Below are positions 52,753 to 62,370 of a DNA stretch of 64,000 bases, one piece after another. Position 1 is the stretch's first letter; every line of letters begins with the position of its first letter. The DNA lies in NCBI RefSeq assembly GCF_001427105.1, contig NZ_LMGI01000001.1, forward strand, positions 1,054,001 to 1,118,000, given 5' to 3'. Source of the stretch: Sphingopyxis sp. Root154 (GTDB lineage: Bacteria; Pseudomonadota; Alphaproteobacteria; Sphingomonadales; Sphingomonadaceae). A program made the position numbers and the translations under genes. The notes below the pieces were generated by a model. That model was not told where the DNA came from and did not search any database. It was given only the letters and a program-made list of their open reading frames with translations.

Positions 52753-54096
52753 ATGCTGACCGTTTCCGAAGCCCTCGACCGCGCGCAGATGCTGTGCGAC
52801 GCCGCCGCGAAAGCCGGCGCCGATGCCGCCGACGCGCTCTATTATTGCAACGCCGCGACCTCGGTCTCGATGCGGCTCGGCGCGCTCGAGGATGTCGAGC
52901 GGTCCGAGGGGCAGGATATTTCGCTGCGCGTCTTCGTCGGCCAGCGTAGCGCCAGCGTATCGACCGCCGACATGGACGCGGGCGAGCTCGCCAAGCTGGT
53001 CGAGCGCTGCGTTGCGATGGCGCGCGAGGCGCCCGAGGATCCCTATGCCGGGCTCGCGCCCGAAGAGTTGCTGTTCAAGGGTATCATCCCCGATTTCGAC
53101 CTCGACGATAACAGCGAAGCCGACCCCGCCGCGCTGCGCGAAGCGGCGCTCGCGGTCGAAGAAGCGGCGCGCGCCGTCGCGGGCGTGACCAACAGCGAAG
53201 GCGGCAGCGCGAGCCACAGCCGCACGCGCTTCGCGCTCGCGACCAGCCACGGCTTTGCCGGCGGTTACGGTTCGAGCGGCCACAGCCTGTCGGCGAGCGT
53301 CATCGCAGGCGAAGGCGCGAGCATGCAGCGCGATTATGGCTGGCACAGCGCGCATCACCTGACTGACCTCGAAAGCACCGCCGACATCGGCGCCCGTGCT
53401 GGCACCCGCGCCGTCGCGCGGCTGAACCCGGGCAAGGCGCCGAACGGCAAGGTCCCGGTCCTGCTCGACCCGCGGGTCAGCGGCGGCATCGTCGGCCATC
53501 TGCTCGGCGCGATCGCCGGCCCCGCGATCGCACGAGGGACGAGCTTCCTGCTCGGCAAGGAAGACCAGATCTTGTTTGACAGCGGCATCGTCATCCGCGA
53601 CGAGCCGCATCGCCCGCGCGGCCTGCGCAGCCGCGCCTTCGACGGCGAGGGCCTGCCGACCGCCGCGCGCAATCTGGTCGAGGGCGGCAAGATCACCGGC
53701 TGGCTGCTCGACACCGCCTCGGCGAAGCAGCTTGGGCTGGCACCCACCGGCCATGCGAGCCGCGGCGGCGGCGCATCGGGGGTCGGTGCGAGCAACCTGA
53801 ACCTCGCGGCGGGCAGTGTGACGCCTGCGGCGTTAATGGAGGGCATCGCCGACGGCGTTTATATCACCGAACTGATCGGCCACGGCGTCAACGCCGTGAC
53901 CGGCGATTACAGCCGCGGCGCATCGGGTTTCCTGATCAAGGACGGCGTGCTCGCCGGCCCGATCGCCGAATTCACCATCGCGGGCAATCTGATCGACATG
54001 TTCGCGGCGCTGATCCCCGCGAACGACCTCGAATTCCGCCACGGCACCAACGCGCCGACGCTGCGCATCGACGGCATGACCGTCGCGTCGAGCTAG
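52753..54096 (+). CDS. pmbA: TldD/PmbA-family protease subunit PmbA
   Basis: Partner of TldD in a heterodimeric protease that processes modified peptides and antitoxins. The 447 residues align with PmbA: RVFVGQRSASVSTADMD, FVTTSHGFAGGYGSS-like (LATSHGFAGGYGSSGHS), LDPRVSGGIVGHLLGAI and the late DYSRGASGFLIKDG. There is no HExxxH zinc motif, consistent with the PmbA rather than the TldD subunit. tldD is not in the window. Confidence 0.92.
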   Translation: MLTVSEALDRAQMLCDAAAKAGADAADALYYCNAATSVSMRLGALEDVERSEGQDISLRVFVGQRSASVSTADMDAGELAKLVERCVAMAREAPEDPYAGLAPEELLFKGIIPDFDLDDNSEADPAALREAALAVEEAARAVAGVTNSEGGSASHSRTRFALATSHGFAGGYGSSGHSLSASVIAGEGASMQRDYGWHSAHHLTDLESTADIGARAGTRAVARLNPGKAPNGKVPVLLDPRVSGGIVGHLLGAIAGPAIARGTSFLLGKEDQILFDSGIVIRDEPHRPRGLRSRAFDGEGLPTAARNLVEGGKITGWLLDTASAKQLGLAPTGHASRGGGASGVGASNLNLAAGSVTPAALMEGIADGVYITELIGHGVNAVTGDYSRGASGFLIKDGVLAGPIAEFTIAGNLIDMFAALIPANDLEFRHGTNAPTLRIDGMTVASS

Positions 54097-54107
54097 GACC
54101 GGCGCCG

Positions 54108-54899
54108 ATGCCCGGCCGCAACCTCGAAGCCGCGATCGCCGCGACCCGCGAAGTCGGCGACATGGCGATGGCGCGCTGGCGCGGCGAGGGGCAAGCGGTC
54201 AATGTCTGGAACAAGTCGCACGACAATCCGGTCAGCGATGTCGATCTTGCAGTCGACGCGCGGCTGAAGGCGGTGCTCGGCGCGATGGTGCCCGAGGCGG
54301 GATGGCTGTCCGAAGAGACCGCCGATAACGCCGACCGCCTCTCGTGCCGCGCGATGTGGTGCGTCGACCCGATCGACGGCACGCGTGATTTCATCCGCGG
54401 CCGGCCCGGCTGGTGCGTGTCGGTCGCGCTCGTGATCGACGGCACGCCTGAGTTCGGCATCCTATATGCCCCCGCGCTCGACGAATTATGGGTCGCGCAA
54501 AAGGGCCAGGGCGCACTGCTCAATGGCGAAACCCTGCACGCCAGCCGGCGCACGCAGTTCGCGGGTTCGCGCGTCCCCGCCGACACGCTGCCCAAGGTCG
54601 ATAGCGACCTCGTCATCGTCACCAAGCCGAACAGCATTGCATTGCGCATGGCGCTCGTCGCCGATGACCGCGCCGACCTCGTTGCGACGCTGCGCTGGGG
54701 GTTCGAGTGGGACGTCGCAGCCTCGGCGCTGATCGCCAGCGAGGCTGGAGCCACCGTGACCGACGCGTTCGGAGCCCCTTTGCGCTTCAATACCCCGCGC
54801 GCCCAGGCGTTCGGCGTCATCGCTTGCGCCCCCGAAATCCATGCCGCCGTCGTCGACCGCTTGCATGATCGGGCGGTCGCTCTTACATCGCCATCCTGA
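54108..54899 (+). CDS. Inositol monophosphatase-family phosphatase
   Basis: Mg2+/Li+-sensitive phosphatase of 263 residues. The metal-binding motifs are SEETAD, DPIDGTRDFIRG and the late WDVAASALIASEAGATVTD. In this clan the likely roles are CysQ (adenosine 3',5'-bisphosphate), SuhB or HisN (histidinol-phosphate). The sequence alone does not decide. It is 11 bases downstream of pmbA. Confidence 0.9.
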   Translation: MPGRNLEAAIAATREVGDMAMARWRGEGQAVNVWNKSHDNPVSDVDLAVDARLKAVLGAMVPEAGWLSEETADNADRLSCRAMWCVDPIDGTRDFIRGRPGWCVSVALVIDGTPEFGILYAPALDELWVAQKGQGALLNGETLHASRRTQFAGSRVPADTLPKVDSDLVIVTKPNSIALRMALVADDRADLVATLRWGFEWDVAASALIASEAGATVTDAFGAPLRFNTPRAQAFGVIACAPEIHAAVVDRLHDRAVALTSPS

Positions 54900-54934
54900 G
54901 CAATAATCTACGGCCTCAAACCACCGCACTTCGC

Positions 54935-54940
54935 TTGACA
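54935..54940 (+). promoter_or_regulatory. Candidate -35 box for the rpsM operon
   Basis: TTGACA is a perfect -35 element in the 200-base gap before rpsM. The region 16-17 bases downstream (TTAGTT) is a poor -10, so the assignment is tentative. The rest of the gap holds the hairpin at 55056-55077 and nothing else I can identify. Confidence 0.35.
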
Positions 54941-55055
54941 ATCGGGCCGACTCACCTTAGTTGCGCGTCCATTCCGACAGCCTGACCGGACGGCGAAGCG
55001 CCTGCGTGCGCATCGTGGTCCGTTTTTTGCGTTGGAAAATCAGACGCTTTGAGAT

Positions 55056-55077
55056 GGGGCCGATTGCCTACGGCCCC
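55056..55077 (+). other. Leader hairpin before rpsM
   Basis: GGGGCCG (55056-55062) pairs with CGGCCCC (55071-55077) around an 8-base loop, 22 bases before the rpsM start and next to its Shine-Dalgarno GCAGGAG. It could take part in autoregulation of the operon. Confidence 0.55.
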
Positions 55078-55099
55078 GTGGAGCAGGAGAAAGTTACCA

Positions 55100-55468
55100 A
55101 TGGCACGTATTGCGGGCGTCAACTTGCCCACCAACAAGCGCGTAATCATCGCGCTCACCTACATCCACGGCATTGGTCGCAAGAGCGCTGTCGACATCGC
55201 CAACAAGCTGGGCATCGACCACACGCGTCGCGTTCAGGATCTTTCGGATGCCGAAATCCTGCAGATCCGCGAAACGCTCGACGCCGACCACACGGTCGAG
55301 GGTGATCTTCGCCGTAACACGGCGATGAACATCAAGCGCCTGATGGACCTCGCCTGCTATCGCGGCCTGCGTCATCGCAAGGGCCTTCCGGTCCGCGGCC
55401 AGCGCACGCACACCAATGCGCGCACTCGCAAGGGCAAGGCCAAGGCGATCGCCGGTAAGAAGAAGTAA
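55100..55468 (+). CDS. rpsM: 30S ribosomal protein S13
   Basis: Head protein of the small subunit contacting tRNA and the 50S subunit. The 122 residues have [25 protein letters not shown] and the C-terminal [18 protein letters not shown] 55100 follows GGAG by 10 bases. First gene of the alpha operon here. Confidence 0.99.
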   Translation: MARIAGVNLPTNKRVIIALTYIHGIGRKSAVDIANKLGIDHTRRVQDLSDAEILQIRETLDADHTVEGDLRRNTAMNIKRLMDLACYRGLRHRKGLPVRGQRTHTNARTRKGKAKAIAGKKK

Positions 55469-55474
55469 GGTATG

Positions 55475-55496
55475 AGCGCGTCCGTCCGGGCGCGCT
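55475..55496 (+). other. Hairpin between rpsM and rpsK
   Basis: A 9-bp stem AGCGCGTCC/GGGCGCGCT (one G-T pair) with loop GTCC, starting 7 bases after the rpsM stop. No T-run follows, so it is more likely a processing or stability element than a terminator. Confidence 0.6.
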
Positions 55497-55570
55497 TCCT
55501 TATTTCCCCTGCCGGGGCAGCGGCGCATCGCCCGCCACCGGCCATTCAGGATTTAGGTTAGGAATACATC

Positions 55571-55960
55571 ATGGCTCGTGAACCGCAGCGCCTTCGTCGG
55601 CGCGAACGCAAAAACATCTCGTCGGGCGTGGCCCACGTCAACGCGACCTTCAACAACACGATGATCACCATCACCGACGCGCAGGGCAACGCAATTGCCT
55701 GGTCGAGCGCCGGCATGATGGGCTTCAAGGGAAGCCGCAAGTCGACCCCGTATGCGGCGCAGGTTTGCGCCGAAGACGCCGGCAAGAAGGCCGCCGAACA
55801 TGGCGTCCGTACGCTGGAAGTCGAAGTCAAGGGCCCGGGTGCGGGTCGCGAATCGGCTCTCCGCGCGCTGCAGGCCGTCGGGTTCCACATCACGTCGATC
55901 CGCGACGTGACGCCGATCCCGCACAATGGCGTCCGCCCGGCCAAGCGCCGCCGCGTCTGA
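55571..55960 (+). CDS. rpsK: 30S ribosomal protein S11
   Basis: Platform protein of the small subunit near the mRNA exit. The 129 residues include [35 protein letters not shown] and the end [13 protein letters not shown]. It lies 102 bases after rpsM, a long gap for a ribosomal operon. Confidence 0.99.
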   Translation: MAREPQRLRRRERKNISSGVAHVNATFNNTMITITDAQGNAIAWSSAGMMGFKGSRKSTPYAAQVCAEDAGKKAAEHGVRTLEVEVKGPGAGRESALRALQAVGFHITSIRDVTPIPHNGVRPAKRRRV

Positions 55961-55973
55961 CGTCTTTCGGGCA

Positions 55974-55988
55974 CGCTCCGCCGGAGCG
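55974..55988 (+). other. Hairpin between rpsK and rpoA
   Basis: CGCTCC-GCC-GGAGCG, a perfect 6-bp stem 14 bases after the rpsK stop, without a T-run. Confidence 0.5.
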
Positions 55989-56059
55989 CCGCCCGTACAA
56001 AAATCCTCGCTGGACAGGTGGTCGACCCCACTCGTCCCGCCCAAAGCAAAGGGAAATCC

Positions 56060-57118
56060 ATGACTGTCAATATCCGGAACTGGCAGGAATTGAAGAAGCC
56101 CAGCAACCTGGAAATCAAGGCTGGCAGCGACGGCAAGCGCAAGGCGACCTTCGTCGCCGAACCGCTCGAGCGCGGCTTCGGCCTGACGCTCGGCAACGCG
56201 CTGCGCCGCGTGTTGCTCTCGTCGCTCCAGGGTGCGGCTATCACGTCGATCAAGATCGAGAACGTGCTCCACGAATTCTCGAGCCTGACCGGCGTGCGTG
56301 AAGATGTCACCGACATCGTCCTCAACGTGAAGCAGATCGCGCTCAAGATGGAAGGCGAAGGCCCGAAGCGGCTCCAGCTTTCGGCAACCGGTCCCGCGAC
56401 CGTCAAGGCCGGCGACATCATGGTGTCGGGCGACATCAAGGTGATGAACCCGAACCACGTCATCTGCCACCTCGACGACGGTGCGACGCTGAACATGGAA
56501 CTCGTTGCCGACACCGGCAAGGGTTACGTCCCCGCGACCGCCAACCGTCCGATCGACGCGCCGATCGGCCTGATCCCGGTCGACTCGCTCTACTCGCCCG
56601 TGCGCCAGGTCGCCTACAAGGTCGACAATGCCCGCATCGGCCAGGAACTGGACTATGACAAGCTGAACCTGACCGTCGAAACCGACGGCACGATCACCCC
56701 GGAAGACGCCGTCGCTTACGCCGCGCGCATCCTCCAGGACCAGCTCCAGGTCTTCGTCCACTTCGAAGAAGCGATGAATGACAGCGGCCTCATCGGCATG
56801 GCGGCCTCGCCGACCACCGCCGATGAATCGGACGTCAACCAGCTCAACCGCTTCCTTCTCAAGAAGGTCGACGAGCTCGAACTGTCGGTCCGTTCGGCGA
56901 ACTGCCTCAAGAACGACAACATCATCTATATCGGTGATCTCGTTCAGAAGACCGAAGCCGAAATGCTTCGCACGCCGAACTTCGGCCGCAAGTCCTTGAA
57001 CGAAATCAAGGAAGTGCTGTCGTCGATGGGCCTGCGCCTCGGCATGGACATCCCCGGCTGGCCGCCGGAGAATATCGAAGAAATGGCCAAGAAGCTCGAA
57101 CAAGAGCTCCTCGGCTGA
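56060..57118 (+). CDS. rpoA: RNA polymerase alpha subunit
   Basis: The 352 residues comprise the N-terminal assembly domain ([18 protein letters not shown] near 45-62) and the C-terminal DNA/activator-binding domain ([33 protein letters not shown]). ATG 56060 follows GGGAAA. Length is slightly above E. coli's 329, due to a short extension after the CTD as in other alphaproteobacteria. Confidence 0.99.
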   Translation: MTVNIRNWQELKKPSNLEIKAGSDGKRKATFVAEPLERGFGLTLGNALRRVLLSSLQGAAITSIKIENVLHEFSSLTGVREDVTDIVLNVKQIALKMEGEGPKRLQLSATGPATVKAGDIMVSGDIKVMNPNHVICHLDDGATLNMELVADTGKGYVPATANRPIDAPIGLIPVDSLYSPVRQVAYKVDNARIGQELDYDKLNLTVETDGTITPEDAVAYAARILQDQLQVFVHFEEAMNDSGLIGMAASPTTADESDVNQLNRFLLKKVDELELSVRSANCLKNDNIIYIGDLVQKTEAEMLRTPNFGRKSLNEIKEVLSSMGLRLGMDIPGWPPENIEEMAKKLEQELLG

Positions 57119-57127
57119 TCGAGATAG

Positions 57128-57147
57128 CGCCCCGGTTCGCCGGGGCG
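57128..57147 (+). other. UUCG hairpin between rpoA and rplQ
   Basis: CGCCCCGG-TTCG-CCGGGGCG: an 8-bp perfect stem capped by a UUCG tetraloop, 10 bases after the rpoA stop. No T-run follows. Confidence 0.65.
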
Positions 57148-57230
57148 TCATCCAACGGGAATGGGTCGGCCCGCAATCGACCTGGTCTGGGCTACCTCAC
57201 ACGGGCCCTTAACGAACGAAGGAAAGAATT

Positions 57231-57653
57231 ATGCGTCATAAATCGGGTGGCCGGAAGCTTCAGCGCACGAGCGCGCATCGCACGGCCCTGTTCCGCAACA
57301 TGTCGGCTTCGCTCATCAAGCATGAGCAGATCACGACAACCGTCGCCAAGGCGAAGGAACTGCGTCCCTATATCGAAAAGCTGGTGACGCTCGCCAAGCG
57401 CGGTGGCCTTGCCAACCGTCGCCTCGCGAACAGCCGCCTGCTCGACGACACGCAGCTCAAGAAGCTGTTCGACGTCCTGGCCGAGCGCTACAAGGACCGC
57501 AACGGCGGCTACACCCGCGTGATCAAGGCCGGCATCCGCGCCTCGGACGCGGCGACGATGGCGATCATTGAATTCGTCGATCGCGACGTCGATGCCAAGG
57601 GCCAGGACTCGGGTCCCGTCGAACAGTATGACGACGAGCTGGCCGAAGCCTGA
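57231..57653 (+). CDS. rplQ: 50S ribosomal protein L17
   Basis: The 140 residues have [20 protein letters not shown] and [20 protein letters not shown], diagnostic of L17, with an acidic C-terminal extension common in alphaproteobacteria. Last gene of the operon, followed by a terminator. Confidence 0.99.
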   Translation: MRHKSGGRKLQRTSAHRTALFRNMSASLIKHEQITTTVAKAKELRPYIEKLVTLAKRGGLANRRLANSRLLDDTQLKKLFDVLAERYKDRNGGYTRVIKAGIRASDAATMAIIEFVDRDVDAKGQDSGPVEQYDDELAEA

Positions 57654-57677
57654 GCTTCGCGTCTTCGCTAACAGATC

Positions 57678-57715
57678 AAGGGCGGCGTCCGGTGGGACAG
57701 CCGCCCTTTTTCTTT
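57678..57715 (+). terminator. Rho-independent terminator of the alpha operon
   Basis: Stem AAGGGCGGC (57678-57686) with GCCGCCCTT (57700-57708), 13-base loop, then TTTCTTT. Confidence 0.9.
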
Positions 57716-57873
57716 GGGGGTGACAAGTCCGCTTCCCACCCCAAAGCCGACATCCGCATGGATGAAAAGCCGTGCCTGCCGCAGGGACGGGAAAACCCTC
57801 TTGCCCGGCCCTTGCCGATGCCTACATATCGGCGCACGATAATTTCTCCCCAGAACATGAGGATCGCCTTGCC

Positions 57874-60033
57874 ATGTCCCGTAAAGCCCTGTCCGCGCCG
57901 CTGGCGCTGGTTGCCCTTACGATGACCCCGGGCGCAGCAGCGGCGGCCGATGCCGCCGCGACATCGGCGACGTCCAAGGCATTGACCTATCCCGACACCG
58001 CGCGCGGCGACACGGTCGATCCGCAGTTCGGCGTCGGCGTCGCCGACCCGTATCGCTGGCTCGAGGACGATGTGCGTGTCAATCCGAAGGTCGCCGACTG
58101 GGTCGCGGCGCAGAACAAGGTCACCGACAGCTATCTGGAGACGCTGCCGGGCCGCGACACGTTCAGGGAGCGGATGACCGAGCTCTATAATTATGAGCGC
58201 TTCGGACTGCCGACGAAGGCCGGGACGCGCTATTTCTATAGCCGGAACGACGGGCTGCAACCGCAGTCGGTGCTCTATGTCCGCGAAGGGTTGAAGGGCG
58301 AAGGCCGCGTGCTGATCGACCCCAATAGCTGGGCGAAGGACGGTGCGACCGCGCTCGGCGAATGGAACCCGTCGGAGGATGGCAAATATCTTCTCTATTC
58401 GGTGCAGGACGGCGGCACCGACTGGCGCATCGTGCGCGTCAAGGACGTCGCGACCGGGCAGGATCTTCCCGACGAGGTGCGCTGGGTCAAATTCTCGGCG
58501 CTCGACTGGGCGAAGGACGGCAGCGGCTTTTATTATTCGCGCTTCCCAGAGCCCAAAGAGGGTGAAGCGTTCCAGTCATTGAACGAAAATCACAGCGTCT
58601 ATTTCCACACGCTCGGGACGCCGCAAAGCGAAGACGTGCTGATCCACGCCACCCCCGACAAGCCCAAACTCAACAACAGCGCGGTGGTCACCGACGACGG
58701 CCAATATCTGCTCGTCGTCTCGTCCGAAGGGACCGACGAGCGCTATGGCCTGACCCTCCATCCGCTCGGCAAGCGCGGCGCCAAGCCGATCGCCCTCGTC
58801 GACGATTTCGCGAACAACTGGGAGTATGTCACCAACCAGGGCACGCGCTTTACCTTCGTCACCAACCAGGGCGCGCCGCGCGGACGCATTGTGTCGATGG
58901 ACATCAAAAAACCCGCCTCGCTGACACAGCTGGTCGGCGAGAATGAGGCAACGCTGGTCGGCGCATCGCGCGTCGGGGACCGCCTGATCCTCTCCTACCT
59001 GGGTGATGCGAAGTCGGAGGCGCGCATGGTCGCCTTGAACGGCAAGCCAGTCGCCAACATCCGGCTCGCCGACATCGGCGCGGCAAAGGGCTTTGGCGGC
59101 AAGTCGAGCGACCCCGAGACCTTCTATGAATTTTCAAGTTACGCGCGCCCGACGACGATCTACCGCTTCGACACGCAGACCGGGAAGAGCGAGATTTTCG
59201 CCGAACCGAAGCTGACCTTCAAGCCCGCCGACTTCAGTGTCGAACAGCGTTTCTACAAGTCGAAGGATGGCACCGAGGTGCCGATGTTCATTGTAATGAA
59301 GAAGGGTCTCGACCGCAGCAAGGGATCGCCGACGCTGCTGTACGGTTATGGCGGCTTCAACGTTTCGATGACCCCCGGCTTTTCACCTACCAAGCTCGCG
59401 TGGGTCGACAAGGGCGGCGTGCTCGCGATCGCGAACCTCCGCGGTGGCGGCGAATATGGCAAGGCATGGCACGACGCCGGCCGGCTCGACAAGAAGCAGA
59501 ATGTCTTCGACGATTTCATCGCCGCGGGCGAATATCTGATCGCCGAAGGCATCGCGGGCAAAGGCCAGATCGCGATCGAAGGCGGATCAAACGGCGGGCT
59601 GCTCGTCGGCGCGGTGACCAACCAGCGCCCTGACCTGTTCGCCGCGGCGCTGCCGGCGGTCGGGGTGATGGACATGCTGCGCTTCGACCGCTTCACCGCG
59701 GGGCGCTATTGGGTCGACGATTATGGCTATCCGTCGAAGGAAGGCGATTTCAAGAACCTGCTCGCTTATTCGCCGTACCACAATATCAAGGACGGCACCG
59801 CCTATCCTGCGGTATTGGTGACGACCGCCGACACCGACGACCGCGTCGTCCCGGGGCACAGCTTCAAATATACCGCCGCGCTCCAGCATGCGAAGGCGGG
59901 TGACAAGCCGCACCTGATCCGCGTCGAAACGCGCGCCGGACACGGCAGCGGCAAGCCCACCGACAAGATCATCGCCGAGGCGGCCGACAAATATGCCTTC
60001 GCGGCGAAGTGGACCGGGCTGAGCGTCGAATAA
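57874..60033 (+). CDS. Prolyl oligopeptidase (S9A)
   Basis: Cleaves short peptides after proline. The 719 residues start with a signal peptide (about 1-24, ending AAAA), so it is periplasmic. The propeller domain follows YPDTARGDTVDPQFGV...DPYRWLEDD, and the catalytic domain has Ser in EGGSNGGLLVG, Asp in ADTDDRVVPGHSFKY and His in RAGHGSGKP. ATG 57874 is chosen for the signal peptide. The stop overlaps the next start by one base (TAATG). Confidence 0.95.
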   Translation: MSRKALSAPLALVALTMTPGAAAAADAAATSATSKALTYPDTARGDTVDPQFGVGVADPYRWLEDDVRVNPKVADWVAAQNKVTDSYLETLPGRDTFRERMTELYNYERFGLPTKAGTRYFYSRNDGLQPQSVLYVREGLKGEGRVLIDPNSWAKDGATALGEWNPSEDGKYLLYSVQDGGTDWRIVRVKDVATGQDLPDEVRWVKFSALDWAKDGSGFYYSRFPEPKEGEAFQSLNENHSVYFHTLGTPQSEDVLIHATPDKPKLNNSAVVTDDGQYLLVVSSEGTDERYGLTLHPLGKRGAKPIALVDDFANNWEYVTNQGTRFTFVTNQGAPRGRIVSMDIKKPASLTQLVGENEATLVGASRVGDRLILSYLGDAKSEARMVALNGKPVANIRLADIGAAKGFGGKSSDPETFYEFSSYARPTTIYRFDTQTGKSEIFAEPKLTFKPADFSVEQRFYKSKDGTEVPMFIVMKKGLDRSKGSPTLLYGYGGFNVSMTPGFSPTKLAWVDKGGVLAIANLRGGGEYGKAWHDAGRLDKKQNVFDDFIAAGEYLIAEGIAGKGQIAIEGGSNGGLLVGAVTNQRPDLFAAALPAVGVMDMLRFDRFTAGRYWVDDYGYPSKEGDFKNLLAYSPYHNIKDGTAYPAVLVTTADTDDRVVPGHSFKYTAALQHAKAGDKPHLIRVETRAGHGSGKPTDKIIAEAADKYAFAAKWTGLSVE

Positions 60034-60521
60034 TGTCCTATGCCCTGTCCTTCTCCGCGACCGACTCCGCCGAACTCTGGGCCGAGGCGGGCGACGCCGC
60101 GGCGGCGCTCGTCGCGGGCGAGCCCGACGGCATCGCCAATATGGCGAATGTCGCGGCGCTGATCTGGCAGGCGATCCCCGACCTCAACTGGGCGGGCTTC
60201 TATCGCTTCGACGGTCAGGAACTGGTGCTCGGCCCGTTCCAGGGCAAGGCGGCGTGCATCCGCATTCCGCTCGACAAAGGGGTGTGCGGCGCCGCCGCGC
60301 GGCTGCGCGCGACTCAGCGCGTCGACGATGTCCATGCCTTCCCCGGCCATATCGCGTGCGACGCCGACAGCCGCAGCGAACTGGTCGTGCCGGTGATCGC
60401 GAACGACCGACTGGTCGGCGTGCTCGACCTCGACAGCCCGATCCCTGACCGCTTCACCGCCGCCGACCAGGCGGGCGCAGAAGCGCTCGTCGTGCGCATC
60501 GCGACCGCGCTCGCGGCCTGA
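60033..60521 (+). CDS. msrC: Free methionine-(R)-sulfoxide reductase (GAF domain)
   Basis: GAF-fold enzyme reducing free Met-R-sulfoxide. The 162 residues match the family length. The three cysteines C75, C85 and C109 have the spacing 10 and 24, the same as C84/C94/C118 in E. coli fRMsr; motifs NWAGFYRFD, GPFQGKAACIRIP and SELVVPV agree. Translation is coupled to the peptidase gene by TAATG, though the link between the functions is not obvious. Confidence 0.93.
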   Translation: MSYALSFSATDSAELWAEAGDAAAALVAGEPDGIANMANVAALIWQAIPDLNWAGFYRFDGQELVLGPFQGKAACIRIPLDKGVCGAAARLRATQRVDDVHAFPGHIACDADSRSELVVPVIANDRLVGVLDLDSPIPDRFTAADQAGAEALVVRIATALAA

Positions 60522-60636
60522 ATCCCGCCCCAAATCGGGACAGATAAGTCACGGTTAACGGATTCGCGACGAATCGCTAAATTTGCTAACAAACTGTTAA
60601 CCAATCGGTTCGGGCCGGTGGAACAGGGAGTAAGTC

Positions 60637-61458
60637 ATGCGCACGTTCGTGTTGTTGGGAATGGCCGCAGGGTCGTTGTTGCTGGCGGGGCGCGCCGGAG
60701 CCGAACAGCCCGCGCTCGACTATGGTGTTCCCGCCGATCCCGATAGCCGCGTCTACACCGGCTATCCCGACCGCGTACCGAGCGAAGTCGATTATCGCCA
60801 CGTCAACGGCACCTATGACGCCGAGGGCCGCTGGACCGGCACCTGGGACGGTACGTACGAGACATCCGACGGCCGCCGTTACGAAGGCCGTTATGAAGGC
60901 ACGATCGAGGGCCATGGCGCGGGTTACCCGCCGCCGCCCGCCTATGAACCCTACTATCAGGGCGGCTATGACGCCCGTTACGACGAAGAGATGGAACGCC
61001 GCTGTGGCCGGGGGGGCACAGTGGGCGGCGCGGTTGTCGGCGGGCTCGTGGGGGGCATCGCCGGCAACCGCATAGCCGGACGCGGCGATCGCACCGCGGG
61101 CACGCTGATCGGCGCCGGGGTCGGCGCCCTTGCCGGATCGGCGATCGGCAATGCGTCGGACAAGAAGAAGTGCGACGAATATTGGTCAAACCGCACTGTC
61201 CGCTATCGCCATGATGGCGGCAATTATCAGGGTGGATATTATCCCGGCGGCTATTCGACGAGCTATCAATATGGCGGCTATGGCTACGGCTATTACACCC
61301 CTGGCGTCGTCGTCACGACGATCATCAACGGCGCCCCGATCGTCACCGAAACGGTCGAGACGAGCACGCGCACCTATTATGAAAATGTCCCGGTGCGGAA
61401 ACGCTATGTCGCGAAGAAAAAGTGGAAGCCACGGCCTAAGCCGCGCTGCGTCTGCTGA
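60637..61458 (+). CDS. Glycine-zipper 2TM-domain envelope protein
   Basis: The 273 residues have a signal peptide (about 1-22, ending AGA), a Tyr/Gly/Pro-rich stretch (about 25-120), then a glycine-zipper region (about 128-170) with GGAVVGGLVGGIAGNRIAG and IGAGVGALAGSAIG, a Tyr/Gly-rich segment and a Lys/Arg-rich end. Rickettsia 17-kDa-antigen-like glycine zippers insert in membranes; no lipobox is present. The gene stands alone with a terminator after it. Confidence 0.85.
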   Translation: MRTFVLLGMAAGSLLLAGRAGAEQPALDYGVPADPDSRVYTGYPDRVPSEVDYRHVNGTYDAEGRWTGTWDGTYETSDGRRYEGRYEGTIEGHGAGYPPPPAYEPYYQGGYDARYDEEMERRCGRGGTVGGAVVGGLVGGIAGNRIAGRGDRTAGTLIGAGVGALAGSAIGNASDKKKCDEYWSNRTVRYRHDGGNYQGGYYPGGYSTSYQYGGYGYGYYTPGVVVTTIINGAPIVTETVETSTRTYYENVPVRKRYVAKKKWKPRPKPRCVC

Positions 61459-61495
61459 TACCCAGGAACAGGTCTGGTCACCTATAACTGGTCCC

Positions 61496-61530
61496 AAGGC
61501 CCGTCATCCGTTCGGATGGCGGGCCTTTCC
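61496..61530 (+). terminator. Terminator after the glycine-zipper gene
   Basis: AAGGCCCGTCATCC pairs with GGATGGCGGGCCTT (one G-T) around loop GTTC; the T-run is short. Confidence 0.65.
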
Positions 61531-61651
61531 ATATCGGGACTCGGCTCGCCGCGCGCCGGCCACGGTTCAGCGGCGCGAAAGCATCGCGCGCGTAGGGCGG
61601 TGACATTGCGGGCTGGACCATCCTGAGCCCGCCGAAGGGGAGTTTCCCTCG

Positions 61652-62188
61652 ATGCGTAAATTGACCAGCATCACCACCGCGGCGGCGATCGTCCTGACCT
61701 CGGTCGGCCTCAGCGCCGTCCCCGCCGAAGCGCGCGGGCGCCATCATGGCGGCTGGGGTTATCGCGACCGCAACCATATCAGCACCGGAGAGGTGCTCGG
61801 CGGGCTGCTCGTCATCGGCACGATCGCCGCGATCGCGAGCTCGGTGGGCAAGGACAAGCGCGAACGCGCGCCCGATTATCGTTACGAGCCGCCCTATCGC
61901 GGCGACGACCAGCGGCTGGAGGTGCCGCGTTACGAACCCGATGCACCGAATGACATCACACCCGGCGCCTATGGCCGCGGCGAGGCCGAAAGCCGCGCCG
62001 CCGACGCGTGCAGCTGGGCGGTCGAGGGCGAGATGGGCGACGACGCCCGCGTCGACAGCATCACCGGGACCGAACCGAATAACGGCGGCTGGTACGTCAC
62101 CGGCACCGCTTCGCGCCTCGGCGGCGAGGTGAGCAGCTTTGGCTGCAGCTACCGCAACGGCCGCGTCGTCGACGTCAATTTTGGCTGA
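61652..62188 (+). CDS. Secreted protein, paralogue of the next gene (copy 1)
   Basis: The 178 residues start with a signal peptide ending SAVPAEA. A short hydrophobic glycine-containing helix ISTGEVLGGLLVIGTIAAI (about 43-61) is followed by a charged Tyr/Arg/Pro linker and a C-terminal domain with ADACSWAVEGE...GTASRLGGEVSSFGCSYRNGRVVDVNFG, whose two cysteines probably pair. Same plan as the protein at 62371-62913. Function unknown. Confidence 0.82.
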   Translation: MRKLTSITTAAAIVLTSVGLSAVPAEARGRHHGGWGYRDRNHISTGEVLGGLLVIGTIAAIASSVGKDKRERAPDYRYEPPYRGDDQRLEVPRYEPDAPNDITPGAYGRGEAESRAADACSWAVEGEMGDDARVDSITGTEPNNGGWYVTGTASRLGGEVSSFGCSYRNGRVVDVNFG

Positions 62189-62210
62189 CGCTATTCAACG
62201 ACCGGTAAAC

Positions 62211-62243
62211 GGCCTCTCGCCCATGGCGAGGGGCCTTTTCTTT
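62211..62243 (+). terminator. Terminator after paralogue copy 1
   Basis: GGCCTCTCGCC-CAT-GGCGAGGGGCC followed by TTTTCTTT. Confidence 0.88.
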
Positions 62244-62370
62244 ATGAACGCCAGCGAAACCAAGTCTGAACCCCAGATAAGCAGCGGGTTCAGCGCCTTG
62301 TCACAGCCGAATCGGTAAACAGTCTCCAACAGGCCGCGACGCTGCCGCCTGCGCTTAAGGAGACCGAACC

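Noticed and set aside
55553-57151. Open frame of 532 codons on the minus strand
   Set aside because: Antisense to rpsK and rpoA, both certain genes.
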